DNA of 64,000 bases from Vicia villosa (Eukaryota > Streptophyta > Magnoliopsida > Fabales > Fabaceae): contig NW_026705791.1 in NCBI RefSeq assembly GCF_029867415.1, positions 357,501-421,500 on the forward strand, given 5' to 3'. The notes beneath the pieces were generated by a model. The model did not search any database, had not been told where the DNA came from, and saw only the letters and a program-made list of their open reading frames with translations. Position 1 is the first letter of the stretch. Every line of letters begins with the position of its first letter. Positions 11,821 through 23,300 of this stretch are shown here, piece after piece. The position numbers were made by a program, and so were the translations under genes.

Positions 11821-13258
11821 ATGGGATGTCGAGGATCCAAGTGGGGAATGTGAGAGCTTCTTGGGAAGATGTTAGAAGCAACTCTGGTTGGCTCATCGGA
11901 AATGGGAAAAAGATTAATTTCTGGTCCAACAGTTGGCACAGTTTGAATGTGATTGACTCCATAAACGCAACCAATGGTTATCATCCTTTTGTTAATGACA
12001 AAGATGCAACATATATTCAAAACCACCAATGGATTATCCCAAACGCAATCCAAGTGATGTTTCCAACCCTGGATAATGCAATGTCTAATGTTCATCTGCC
12101 TATGTTAGAAAAAGAAGACCTATGTATTTGGACTCCTGCAGTTGATGGAATTTTAACCTTGAAAGAGGCTTATGACTTCAAGGCTTGTAACTACAATGAT
12201 ATCGAATGGGGGAAGCTTATATGGAGTGCTCACATTCCAGCCTCGTATTCATTGCTTTTCTAGAGGCTAATTCATAACAAAATTCCGACTGACGATAATT
12301 TGATTCTCCGTGGAATTCAGATACCTTCCATTTGCATTCTATGTGGCACTAATAGTGAATCGGTGGAACACTTGTTCTTCTCTTGTCCTTTTGCATCCAG
12401 GATCTGTAATTTTTTATCGTCGATACTGTCGCATAATTTTTCATCTCATACGGACGTTTGGACTGCCTACAGGAAGTTCAACTCTGCTCAGAGCAAGTTG
12501 GTTCTTCTGGCTGCAAGCATTAGCACAGTTAATATGATTTGGAAAGCTCGTAATCTGCTACTCCGAAAGTCGGATCGAACTTAGTCTTGGATTTTCAGCT
12601 GCTTAAGAGTTTTAACATTAGGCTTAATCCTCCCAAAACTTTTATAGTTAAGGAATTCTTGTGGCATCCTCCTATTCTTCACTAGATAAAATGCAATACG
12701 GATGGAATGGCGTCAGGAGTGCCCCAGAATATGGCTTGCGGGGGTATATTCAGAGATCACACAGGTAAGCATCTTGGTAGCTTCTCCAAATTCATTGGAC
12801 CTGGTAATGCGTTTATGGATGAGCTGATTGGAGCCATCTTGGCTATTGAGATCGCGAAGCAGAAAAACTAGATCAATTTATGGCTTGAAACTGATTCTTA
12901 GCTGGTGGTGTTAACTTTCTCCAAACCTATTATTGTCCCGTGGGCACTCCGGAAAGGTGGGAAAATGCCATTCATCATACTAGGAATACTAATTTTTTGG
13001 TAACCCATATTTTTAGGGAAGGGAACCATTGTAGGGATAGACTAACTAACTTAGGATTACATGTTAATGATTTTACTTGGTGGGAAGTCGTCCATAGAGA
13101 CATTCTAATGGAGTTTACTAAAAACTCTATTGGTCTTCCTTTTCATAGAATTACGCACTAAGTGGTTTTGGTTTGGTCCCCCTTTTATTTTTGTCTCTGT
13201 AATCTCTTTTTTCTTTAATATATTTTGTGGTGGCTAGTCCACCTTCTGGAAAAAAAAA
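11821..13258 (+). mobile_element. 5'-truncated LINE (zf-RVT plus RNase H), with poly(A) tail
   Basis: Two consecutive frames (11826-12263, 12300-12584) carry the post-RT region: LIGNGKKINFWSNSWHS, then CILCGTNSESVEHLFFSCPFASRIC (zf-RVT). A further frame from about 12690 carries an RNase H-like domain (ACGGIFRDHTGKHLGSFSKF ... MDELIGAILAIEIAK ... LETDS), as in plant L1 elements with an acquired RNase H. Stop codons interrupt it at several points, for example at 12261. The 3' end is marked by a tract of nine A at 13250-13258 after a T-rich 3' UTR. It truncates the CACTA-type relic on its left. Confidence 0.8.
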
Positions 13259-13467
13259 TTGCATGAAAAACAAAATTAGAAGAACGCCATTGCCATGTTT
13301 TCATATGGGATGAGCTTTTTATTCGATAAGAAAATGTAAAAAGCTTATGAATTAACTTCAATCAACATACCTATTGAAATAATCCTTTTATTAATAAACA
13401 AGTAAAATATAAATACATTGACTAGGATCTATGCATCACTAATAGTTTTAACATGAAAATAAATAGA

Positions 13468-13950
13468 TTAAGGACAATCGGGTCCTCCGTTATAACATGG
13501 ACATTCTTCCTTATTGCCACTTGTTCCAGATGGCACACACAAACATTTTTCACAACATATGTTGCAGTATGATGAACATTCTTCCTTGTATTCATTCTTT
13601 GAACAACGGAAGTCACACGCAGCGTTGCAATCTGAATAAAATTAAGATTTAAATTATGATTAATAATCGTAAATGAAATTAATTTTCATTTCAAACCCTT
13701 TTACTACAATTACAATAATTTTTTAAAAGGAAATAGTACCATTAGGTTGAAGTGAACCTTCTCCACCAGCCTATATAAGAATTTTTACAGAAGAAAATAT
13801 ATCAGTATAAAACTATAATTTCAATTTAACATATAGACACAAAAAGTGTAAATAAGTTAAAAGAGAGGAGATATATTTACTCACGGATGCATTTTGGATC
13901 AGAAAAGCTGTAACAAACATTAGAAGAGTTACACAAAAAAGTTTAGACAT
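13468..13950 (-). CDS. GASA/snakin cysteine-rich secreted peptide
   Basis: Three exons on the minus strand: 13950-13885, 13770-13740 (only 31 bp) and 13631-13468, giving about 86 residues. The start [22 protein letters not shown] is a signal peptide. After a short Gly-rich linker ([10 protein letters not shown]) comes the complete 12-cysteine GASA domain: CNAAC..RCS, C-x3-C-x2-CC-x2-C-x-[16 protein letters not shown], ending in DCP. All 12 cysteines and the CVP.GT.GN signature are intact. Family members are secreted peptides linked to gibberellin responses, growth and antimicrobial defence. Splice sites are GTGAGT/TATAG and GTACTA/TTCAG. The final 'YNGGPDCP' is shorter than usual because the common 'xxKCP' tail is compressed. 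Likely functional. Confidence 0.9.
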
Positions 13951-13994
13951 TATGATTTTGGTTGGTATTGCACTGAGTAAATCACTCCCACTTT

Positions 13995-14005
13995 TGTATT
14001 TATAG
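13995..14005 (-). promoter_or_regulatory. Candidate TATA box of the GASA gene
   Basis: The minus strand reads CTATAAATAC about 50 bases upstream of the start codon, a good plant TATA consensus at a plausible distance. Predicted from sequence only. Confidence 0.55.
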
Positions 14006-14022
14006 TGTCTACTATAATACAA

Positions 14023-14934
14023 TAGTATTAAAAGCTCTTAATTTCGGTCACAAAAATGGAATGGAATAAGTTTTAAATAAAATTAGAATTTCCATTTTAC
14101 TTTTAATAAAAAAATTGTATTCAATAGGATTTGAACATAAGATTTCAAGAGGAGCACTCAAATATTCACCATTAGACTATACATTTTTTCCCCACTTTTT
14201 ATACTCTACATCATCTTCTCTCTTCCACCTAATTATTCAACACTTATTCAACTTTAACTCACTACAATAATTTTAATAAAATTCAACATCCTATCCCACC
14301 ATTCTTATTTTCTTTTATATTTTTGTTTTTGGGATTATATATTCATAATAATTATTAATTAAAATTAAATTAAAATAATTAAGAGTTAATTAAATTTATT
14401 TTAGTTTATTTTATTTTAATAACTTATTTGAATTTTATTTTTTTTAATTTTATTTTTTTAATTAATTATTTTTCTTGCAAATAATAAAGACGAGATATAT
14501 GGATAGTCATTATTAAAACAAATAAAGTTACAAAACTTAAAATACAATACAGTAAAATATGATTTTGGATGTTAAAAGAGTTATTTATTGGGATCATTTC
14601 ACTAAATTAGAACTTCAAACAAGAATTTATTTGAGGCTAAATAGAAAAATTAGAGAGAAAAAAATTGATTTTTTGTGTGTGTCTAAATCAAATAAACCAA
14701 GTCTCTATTTATAGACAAAAAAATTATGAATTTTGGTGAAAATAAAAATAAATAAAAAATTGATTTATCATACAATAATTATCTCAAATAATTATGATAT
14801 AATAAAAATCTAAATAATTAAAACAACCAATAAAATTTTGCAATGTATATGATGTGATCCCCACTTAAAAATTATTCAACACCCCTATTGCAAGTAGTCT
14901 TAGACCACATACACACAGATTTTAATGCAATATT
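14023..14934. other. AT-rich spacer
   Basis: No genes. Two similar words ('attattcaacac' near 14232 and 14872) flank a very AT-rich interior, which may mark an old non-autonomous transposon. I could not define its ends. Confidence 0.3.
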
Positions 14935-15055
14935 ATTGGCTTTTATACGACCGGTTTAGTCCAGTTCGGGGCGAGCTCTGACATCAAGTGGTTTCATTCC
15001 CCTCCCGATCGCAGTTGTGGGGATCGAACCGTGGTTCTCCCTAAAGATTGGTTTA
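14935..15055 (-). repeat. Possible tRNA-derived SINE fragment
   Basis: The minus strand contains GGTTCGATCCCC, which fits the RNA polymerase III B box, in a locally G+C-rich island of about 120 bp unlike its surroundings. No full tRNA cloverleaf or A box at the right distance is evident, so this is only a SINE-like fragment. Confidence 0.35.
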
Positions 15056-15281
15056 ATGCACACTGATTTTAAATCTTTGATTTTATTTTAGATTTAATGA
15101 TTATTAAGGCAACTTATTGCCTCACATGTTCTTACTAACAATAGCCTCCTCTATTTTTAGTAAATAATTTCTATTTTATTTTTAGTAAATATAATATCTT
15201 TTGACAAATTAATATAGATTTCTCACCCTTTTTCTAACAACTTAATTACTTTTTCATTTCTTTAAAAAGGAATGATCTTAA

Positions 15282-16075
15282 GGGTGTGTTTGGTTCGGGT
15301 AGATGGAGGGGAGGGGAGGGGAGGGAATATTTCTAATTAAATATGTTTGGTTCAAATTTTATGAGGGAAGGGGAGGGGAGCAAAACCCCTCCAAAACACA
15401 CTTTTTGCGTCCCCCAAATCGGGGGGATTTGGAGGGGAGGGAAGGGAATCTGAACATTGATATTTTAAAACTTATTATAATTACTATAATATCCTCAGTT
15501 TTATTTTAATATTTCAAAATTATTTATTTTCTTGTGTATTGCTGCTCTCTTCTGTGTGATTTTTCTCGATTGCTTCTGTCAAATTATTATAATTATTCTC
15601 CACCTTCAAATTATTTTAAAATTTTTGTCCTTAATATAAATCATAATCATTGTACTTTTTGATTACAATTTAAAAGTTGTATCAACATATAGTTTAATTT
15701 GTTTTTGAACATTTTATTCGAATTAGGTGAACTCAATATTTCAACATTATGTACTAAATTATAACTTTTTAGTCACTCAATATTAGAAATTTTACTAATA
15801 AAAAAATATGTATAAATTTTTCACATTTGAATATCATATTGTATCACTTATATAAGATAATAAGGATAAAAATGTAAATTATTAATAAAACCCCTCCCCT
15901 TCCCTCCTGAGCCAAACATATTTTTAATTAAAATCTCTCCCTTCCCCTCCCTTCCTCTCGTTTGAACCAAACACATATCTAATTAAAAAAATCCCCTCAC
16001 CTCCCCTCCCCTTCCCCCCTCCATTAAAATCCCTTCCCTTCCCTCCCCTCCCCCTCATTTGAACCAAACAGACCC
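15282..16075. mobile_element. Tourist-like (PIF/Harbinger) MITE
   Basis: The element begins GGGTGTGTTTGGTTC and ends with the reverse complement of GGGTCTGTTTGGTTC, a 15-bp terminal inverted repeat with one mismatch. TAA flanks it on both sides, the 3-bp target duplication of PIF/Harbinger elements. Both ends carry long purine-rich (GGGGAGGGG) arms that face each other as pyrimidine-rich arms, so the whole 794-bp element can fold back. No coding capacity. Confidence 0.8.
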
Positions 16076-16224
16076 TAAGTGTTTCTTAACAAAACCATGA
16101 TTCTAAAAAAGTAAAGTTTTTTCTTATTGTGTATCAATTTTTTTATTTTGAATATCTGACACTTATTAAAAAAATTAACATAAAGTGAATATCTTAACAA
16201 TCTCAGCGACTTAATCTGTGTTTA

Positions 16225-18038
16225 GTGTTTGTTGGAGAATGAGCATCTTCATCATATTTTATTTGCATGTCCTTTTTCCTTACATGTTTGGTCGGATATC
16301 AGTAAATGGCTGGAAGTCCTCTTTTATTACTCTCAAAATTGTTGTTTTAATTTTCTGGATTTGCATAGCAAGCTGAAAGGTAAGGTTAAGATTAAAGAGG
16401 GAATTATTGTTGGTGTAAGCCCTAGAGGCCAATACTTTTGGTACTTGTATCGAATTATTTATTAATAATAAACGGCATTTCTTTATTATGTTTGTTTTTC
16501 CAAAATAATAAAGTTTCTGGAATAGTTAGTCTGTTTAATGAAATGTTAAGTGCGACTTAATCTTGAGATCCCATTAAACATAGGGACACTATTCTTAAAG
16601 TATCCATAGTCGAGCTTTATTGTGAAACGGGCTAACATTAAAGCATTAAGACTATTATGAAGATAGACTGATGATCACATCTCATGGATCATGGATAAGG
16701 AGTTATCAAGTCTTGACATAGGTATAAATATTAGAAGTAATATTTATACTGGATTGACCCGCTATGAGAATACTACATAGAATGTTATGCAAAATGTTAT
16801 AAGTTATTCTCATGGTGATAGTGGTGTATACCACCTTTTGACCTGAAACCACTATGGATTCTAGATGTAGAGTTAAGTGCTTTATTGTTGATCAAACGCT
16901 ATTCGTAACTGGATAACCATAAAGACAGTTGATGGGTATTTCACATAGCATTCTGAGGGACATGAGTGGCCTAGATGGAATTTGTCCATCCTGTATAATA
17001 GGATAAATGTCTAAGGGTCCAATATTGAACTGGACAAGGGTGACACGGTCTATGCCTTGTGTTCAATATAGACATAAGGGCAAAAGGGTAATTGTACACA
17101 TAAACATTATCACAGAAATTTTTTTGTCATATCACATGATATTTTCGTGAGTTGGGTAGTAGTGATGTGTTGCTAGATACCGTTTACTATTTATTATGTT
17201 AAATGTGTGATTTAATATAATTGTCAACGTCGCGAGAACCTACAGGGTCACACACGTAAGGACAGATTGATGAGAGATAGAATAAATAAGGAACACCGTA
17301 AGATACGGTGTACTTGAGAGAATTATGGAACACCGTAAGGTACGGTGCTTTTAAGTGAAACATGGAACATCATATAATATAATAATAGTTATTATTATTA
17401 TTATTATTTTATAACAATTATAAAATATAATAATAAAATATATTTATTATAATAATAGTTATTATAATAATAAAAATATTATTATTATTATATGGTTCAC
17501 TTAAGTTGGGTTTTTTAGCTTGCATCCCACACAAGGGTTCTATAAATATAACCCTTGTGCATAAGCTTTATCACTTGATGAAATTAGGTTTGTGAAACTC
17601 TGCCAAAATTTCTCTATTTCTCTCTCACTCAAAGTCTTCTTTCGTAGCAGCTAGCACTGAGATTGAAGGTGATTTGTTCGTGTGGACTGAGTAGAGGCGT
17701 TGTTCTTCGTCAACATTCGTGATCACAACATCAAAGGTCTAAATCGCCACAAGAGGTAATAGTTTCTATCACTGACCATGCCCATTCGTAAGAATCACTA
17801 AAGGAAAATTTTAATTTCCGCTGCATTTTAGATCGCAATTTTCCTTCAATTATGTGGTTAGCTGTAACTTGGAGTCTTTGGTCTCACTGGAACAAGATTA
17901 TTTTTAATGGAGAAAAGAAAAACTTATGTAATGTTTTGAAATCTATCAAAATCTTAGTGTGAATGTGGAAGAGCATTTATAAAATTAGCAGCCCTTGTTG
18001 TAATTTTACTGATTTTGTAGCACATCCATTGTTGTATT
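16225..18038 (+). pseudogene. LINE zf-RVT fragment split by a solo LTR
   Basis: From 16225 the frame reads NEHLHHILFACPFSLHVWSDISKWLE, a zf-RVT core, and continues to KVKIKEGI. A 1.44-kb solo LTR then intervenes, and from 17849 the same frame resumes as MWLAVTWSLWSHWNKIIFNGE, the usual C-terminal continuation of plant LINE ORF2. Removing the LTR plus one target copy rejoins the frame exactly. The LINE is otherwise truncated on both sides. Confidence 0.75.
16408..17848 (+). mobile_element. Solo LTR (LTR retrotransposon, probably copia)
   Basis: A 1441-bp block starts TGTTGGTGTAAGCC and ends TTTTCCTTCA, flanked on both sides by the 5-bp direct repeat ATTAT (16403-16407 and 17849-17853). There is no internal coding sequence, PBS or second LTR, so this is the product of LTR-LTR recombination. 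A TATAAATA box near 17540 followed by a short leader is consistent with U3/R structure. Inside, the word GGAACACCGTAAG(A/G)TACGGTG occurs twice as a short inverted repeat (around 17290 and 17330). Confidence 0.85.
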
Positions 18039-18039
18039 T

Positions 18040-18370
18040 GTTTGTGCACAAGGTTGAAGATGAAGATGGAATAAGAGAAAGAAGAGAGAAACTTGAGTAA
18101 CTAACTTTCAAAATTGAAAAATTCAGTTACAATTCCATTAGACTCTCTCAAAATGAATTCTTTACTAAACTAAAACTTAAAGTTCAGTATTTATACTACC
18201 AAGCTTAAATGAAACTCAAATTAAATTGAAATGAGAATCTAAACTGTATTGAATTTGAATTACACTTCAACATCATCCCTTAATCCACATTCAAAACTAA
18301 AATCAACAACTCTAATTTTATTCCTCAAGTGGATAAAGTGTTCAGTCTTGATAGTTTTGGTCAACACACC
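18040..18370 (-). mobile_element. Copia LTR and 3' end relic
   Basis: This resembles the right part of the complete minus-strand copia element at 36.4 kb. It has a TGCACAAG start, an LTR end near TACACTTCAA, then the CATCCCTTAATCCACATTC polypurine-tract region and a CCTCAAGTGGATAAAGTG block matching that element's RNase H tail. Only the 3' LTR and the end of pol remain. Confidence 0.55.
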
Positions 18371-18379
18371 TACAAGTTA

Positions 18380-18544
18380 CTTTGGTGAATCATGTTGCTA
18401 ATAACCTTGCTTAATCTAGTGGTCATGATCTTGGAGATGACTTTATAAATAGTGGAGCAGCAAGAAATATGTTTATACTTCTTGATGTAATTTAAGTTTG
18501 ATGATAGATATTTATCAAGGGTAATCTCCAGTTCCTTGAAACAA
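18380..18544 (-). pseudogene. LINE reverse transcriptase fragment
   Basis: The minus frame reads HISCCSTIYKVISKIMTTRLSKVISNMIHQSN, a copy of the plant LINE RT block 'RPISCC..LYKIISKI...RL'. It is cut at its upstream side by a CACTA-type terminus. Confidence 0.7.
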
Positions 18545-18760
18545 TCACTACAACAAATAATGCTTTTAACCTCGGACGCGAAATGTGTTTTTCTTCGGCT
18601 AAAGTAGCGAGAAACGAAGGGCGTCATAAAAAGTTTCCACTTAACACATTAGTGATTAAAAAACCCGAAGGGGTATAGTTATATGCACATGGGTTCGACT
18701 CGTCAAAAAAACAAAGAGATTGATTTGGGACTTTCATCGAACACGATGCAAGCAAGGTGA
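18545..18760 (+). mobile_element. CACTA transposon terminus
   Basis: Near 18545-18565 the sequence CACTACAACAAATAATG has the CACTA signature of En/Spm terminal inverted repeats, followed by a subterminal region with short repeated motifs ('ctcggacgcg', 'cttcggct'). It interrupts a LINE RT frame, as expected of an insertion edge. The opposite terminus was not found, so its extent is unknown. Confidence 0.5.
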
Positions 18761-18959
18761 AATTTTTTATATTTTGAAAGCACATTATTAACAGAAACAA
18801 CTCTCACAACATCAACAAATAACACCATACAAACGAAATAGAAGCAAACAAAAGAAGAAGAATCTAAACAAAAATCAAAAGGGAATAGGAGATCCGCATT
18901 TGATCGAAACCTGCAATAACAACAACAAATATAATCAACAATATAATCATTGGTTTTTC

Positions 18960-19280
<321 letters not shown>

Positions 19281-19923
19281 AATAACCCGTGGGGAGACTT
19301 TAGTTGGAGTGTGGGAATTGATAAAATTGTGTTTTCAAGAAAGATTTAGAAAATATTTGGAAAAGCTTTTAGTTGGATTTTTTGAAAAGCTTTCAGACGT
19401 GCATAGTTAGCATGAATCAAAGAAAAGCTTTCTAGCAACCCACGTGGCACTCTGTGGAAGCAAAGGGGCAAATAAGTCTTTTCCAGATTAGTTAACTTTC
19501 TTATATTGTAGATAGCAAATGAAGCACTTTCTGAATTGCTTTATAAGTGTACTTACATGCTTTAATTGATATTTTGTTTTATACATTACTTACATGATTT
19601 ATAAGATTTTGTATGTATGTCATCCCAAGGATAAGAGAAATTGATAGAACACAATGAAGCAATTAAGTATCAAGTAAGTCAGAAGAGGTCAAATTATAAT
19701 TAACTGAATTCAGTTCTTCTGCTTGTTAAGTGAAACTGAGTCTTGAAAATAAACACTATGCATCAGTACTAGGTGTAAGACCGCTTGTTCTTGATATTCT
19801 ATGTAAATTAGGCATGAACGTGTTACTCCATTTAGATCCAAGGAAGCTATTTAGTTAGCCTGTGAAAAATACTAGTTGGAGCAAACTAAACTTTAAGCTA
19901 AAGAATGGATAAGTTGTGTATAC
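19281..19923. other. Unassigned sequence left of the copia insertion
   Basis: The last 280 bases are continuous in sense with the DNA right of the insertion (from 25042), so one unidentified sequence was split here. No frame could be assigned. Confidence 0.35.
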
Positions 19924-20304
19924 TGTTGAAACTGCTGTTTTTAGCACTTCAGTTGGCGTAACCGGTTACGCCTGTTACCGTAACCGGTTACGAACCCGTG
20001 AAACAGATTTACTGTAGATGTTGCGTTTGCGTAACCGGTTACGCTGTTTTCCGTAACCGGTTACACTGAAGCCCAACTGTTTTTCTGTTTGTTTTAGGGT
20101 GTTTTAAATCATTCCAATCATTTTGTAACTTGTACTATATAAGGAGCTCACTACTCCTATGTTGTGGTTAATGCCAATTCACTATCTCACCCTCAATTAC
20201 TCTCTCTCTCTCTATTTTCTTCTATTCATTCTTTAATCTTCATCTTCTTCAATTGATCATTTTCCCCATTAAAGAAACCTTAATTTGATTTGTATGTTCC
20301 AACA
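19924..20304 (+). repeat. 5' LTR of the young copia element
   Basis: 381 bp. U3 holds four palindromes with core TAACCGGTTA centred at about 19963, 19985, 20036 and 20058. A TATA box (CTATATAAGG) lies at 20135-20144, about 80 bp after the last palindrome. The LTR ends in a short (CT)n and TTCCAACA. Confidence 0.95.
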
Positions 20305-20347
20305 TTTGGCATCAAGAGCCTGGTTCTGATCCGATTCCGCTGCAACA

Positions 20348-23300
20348 ATGAGTACCAATGATCGAATCCCATCCAATTTACCGATTCTTGATTCGAAGAA
20401 TTACGACAAGTGGTCTAAGCAAATGAAGGTCTTGTTTGGATATCAAGAAGTTCTCGATATCGTCAACAATGGAGTCACACCTCTTGGGGCTGAACCTACA
20501 GCTGCACATCAAGCCACTTTCAGGGAAGAGAAGAAGAAAGATTACAAATCTCTCTTCTTGATACACTCTTGCGTCGATGGTGATAACTTCGAAAAGGTCG
20601 ATGATTGCGAGTCCGCGAGGCAAGCTTGGTTAATTCTTGAGAAAGCATATGCTGGGGCTGCGAAGGCGAAGGTTGTGAGGTTACAAACTCACAAGAGGCA
20701 ATTCGAGTTAACGCAAATGGAAGAGAAGGAAACGATCAACGATTATGTGACGCGCATTACGCGCTTAGTGAATCAAATCAAGTCGTGTGGGGAAACGATC
20801 TTAGAGCAGAATGTTGTGTCAAAAATCTTACGTTCGTTGACGTCAAGATTCGACAACATTGTGGTTGCTATTGAAGAGTCGAAGGACCTTACGTCGCTGA
20901 GCAAGGATGAGCTTCAAAGTTCCCTAGAAGCACATGAACAAAGAATGGACGAGAGAGGAAGCGACAAGGCAAAGGCGGAATTAGCTTTGCAAGCTCGTTT
21001 CAATGAAAGGAGTAAAGGTTCGAAAGGGAAATGGCCTTCGAAAGGGAAGCAAGGCGATGGTGAACCTAAACATTCGAAGGGACAAAAGGGTGAGAGCAGC
21101 AGCTCAAACGGTTATGGTGATCGAAGCAACGCGAGAGGTGGAAAACCAAGAGACATGAGCAAAATACAATGCTGGAAATGCAGGAAACTTGGGCATTTTC
21201 AATCAAAGTGTGGTGCTAAACAGCTTGAAACTAAAGGGGATGAAGCCAAGGTTGCTAGGCAAGAGGTGGATGATGAAGCCACACTCTTAATGATGATTAC
21301 CGATGAGTGTGAAGGCATGGCAGAGGTGCTGGACAGCAGCTGCAAGTCACGGGACAGCAGCTACAGCAGTGCAGAAAAAGCGACAGTTTTGAGTTCGGAA
21401 CAAAATGTGATGATTTCGGTTCGTGATGGAACTCAAGGCAAAGAGGAGTGGTACTTAGACTCCGGATGTTAAACGCATATGACGGGAAGAAGAGATTGGT
21501 TTGTGCAAATCAATCAAGTGGCGAAAAACAAAGTGAAGTTTGCGGACGATTCCACTCTCATGGCCGAAGGTGTCGGTGATGTGTTGATCGAGAAAAAGGA
21601 TGGTGGACATTCTATGATCAAGGATGTGCTATATATTCCAGGTATTAAGTGTAATCTTTTGAGTATTGGTCAATTGCTCGAAAAAGGTTACAATATACGG
21701 TTGGAAGATAAGATCTTGCGGGTTGTTGATGCTAGTGGAGTGTTGATCCTAAAGGCTCCCATGGCTACCAATAGGACTTTCAAAGTTGAGCTGAAAGTAT
21801 TGGAGCATAGGTGCTTAGCTACAGCTGCAAGTAGAGAGGAGTGGTTATGGCATTATCGTCTCGGTCACTTGAATTTTCGTGATCTCAAAGCGTTGCAACA
21901 AGAAGGTATGGTTACCGGGCTGCCACACATTAACGTTCCAGCTGAGTTGTGTGAGGAATGTGTGAAAGGAAAACAACACAAAGGAAGTTTTAGCAAGGAT
22001 GCGGGTCATAGGACCAATGCACACCTTGAGGTGGTGTATTCCGATGTTTGTGGACCTATGCAAGTGGACACATTTGGTGGCAATCGATATTTTGTCACGT
22101 TCATTGACGATTTTAGTAGAAAGTTGTGGACTTACGTCATCAAGAGAAAGGATGAGGTGTTTGATGTATTCAAGAGGTTTAAGTCCATGGCGGAGAGGCA
22201 ATGCGGTCGCAAGTTGAAAGTTCTCAAAACGGACGGTGGAGGTGAGTATACCTCGGTTGCGTTTGGGAAGTATTGTGATGATGAGGGTATAGTGCGTGAG
22301 GTTGTGCCGCCCTATACGCCGCAACAAAATGGTATTGCTGAGAGGAAAAATCGCTCGATTATGAACATGGTTCGAAGCATGTTAAACGGTAAAAGTCTAC
22401 CGAAGGAACTATGGGGAGAAGCGGTCTCTACAGCCACATACTTATTGAATCGTTGTCCTACAAAGAAGCTTGAAAAGCTTACACCGGAAGAGGCTTGGTG
22501 TGGATTCAAACCGAATCTAAGTCATTTGCGTGTATTCGGTTCGGTGGCTTATAAACATGTGTCGGGACAATTGAGAAAGAAGTTGGACGATAAAGGAGAG
22601 GAAATGATATTCGTTGGATATCACTCTACAGGCGGTTACAAACTGTTCGATGCGAGAAATCGGAAGATTCGAATTAGTCGAGATGTTGTTTTTGAAGAAA
22701 ATAGCAGCAGCAGTCTCAGTGTAACCGGTTACGGCCAGCCAGTACAAACTGGCGTAACCGGTTACGGACAGGAAAAACAAAGTCAGAATTCTGCAGGGAA
22801 CAGCGTAACCGGTTACGGCCAGTCAGTACATACAGGCGTAACCGGTTACGAGCAGAACAGAATTCCAACTGCTGTACTTTTTGATGATCCAGTCAGTCCC
22901 GAAACAGTTCCGCAGCCTCCGAATGATGTTCAAACTGAAGGACACCGTAGAAGATCAACAAGGCAAAGAGTGTTGCCTTCTAGACTCCAAGAATGCGAGA
23001 GATTCCAAGATAATGAAGTTAATAATGAAGGTGATTTCGTTCATTTTGCGCTTATGGCCGAATCCGAACCGGTGAACACGGAGGAGGCTCTAAGGGATCC
23101 AAAATGGATTTGTGCAATGAAAGAGGAGCTGGAATCAATCGAGAAAAATGGCACTTGGGAGTTAGTTGATCTACCTCATGGTAAAAAGCCAATTGGTGTC
23201 CGTTGGGTCTTTAAAGTGAAAGCAAATCCGAAGGGCGAGATAATCAAGTATAAGGCTCGATTAGTAGCGAAAGGGTTTTTGCAACGTGACGGAATAGACT

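Noticed and set aside
14935..15055. Intact tRNA gene
   Set aside because: Only a B-box-like GGTTCGATCCCC is present; no cloverleaf or properly spaced A box could be drawn.
21470..21472. Programmed stop readthrough between gag and pol
   Set aside because: The stop lies within the protease active-site motif and has no recognisable readthrough context, so a point mutation is simpler; it is left as a testable point.
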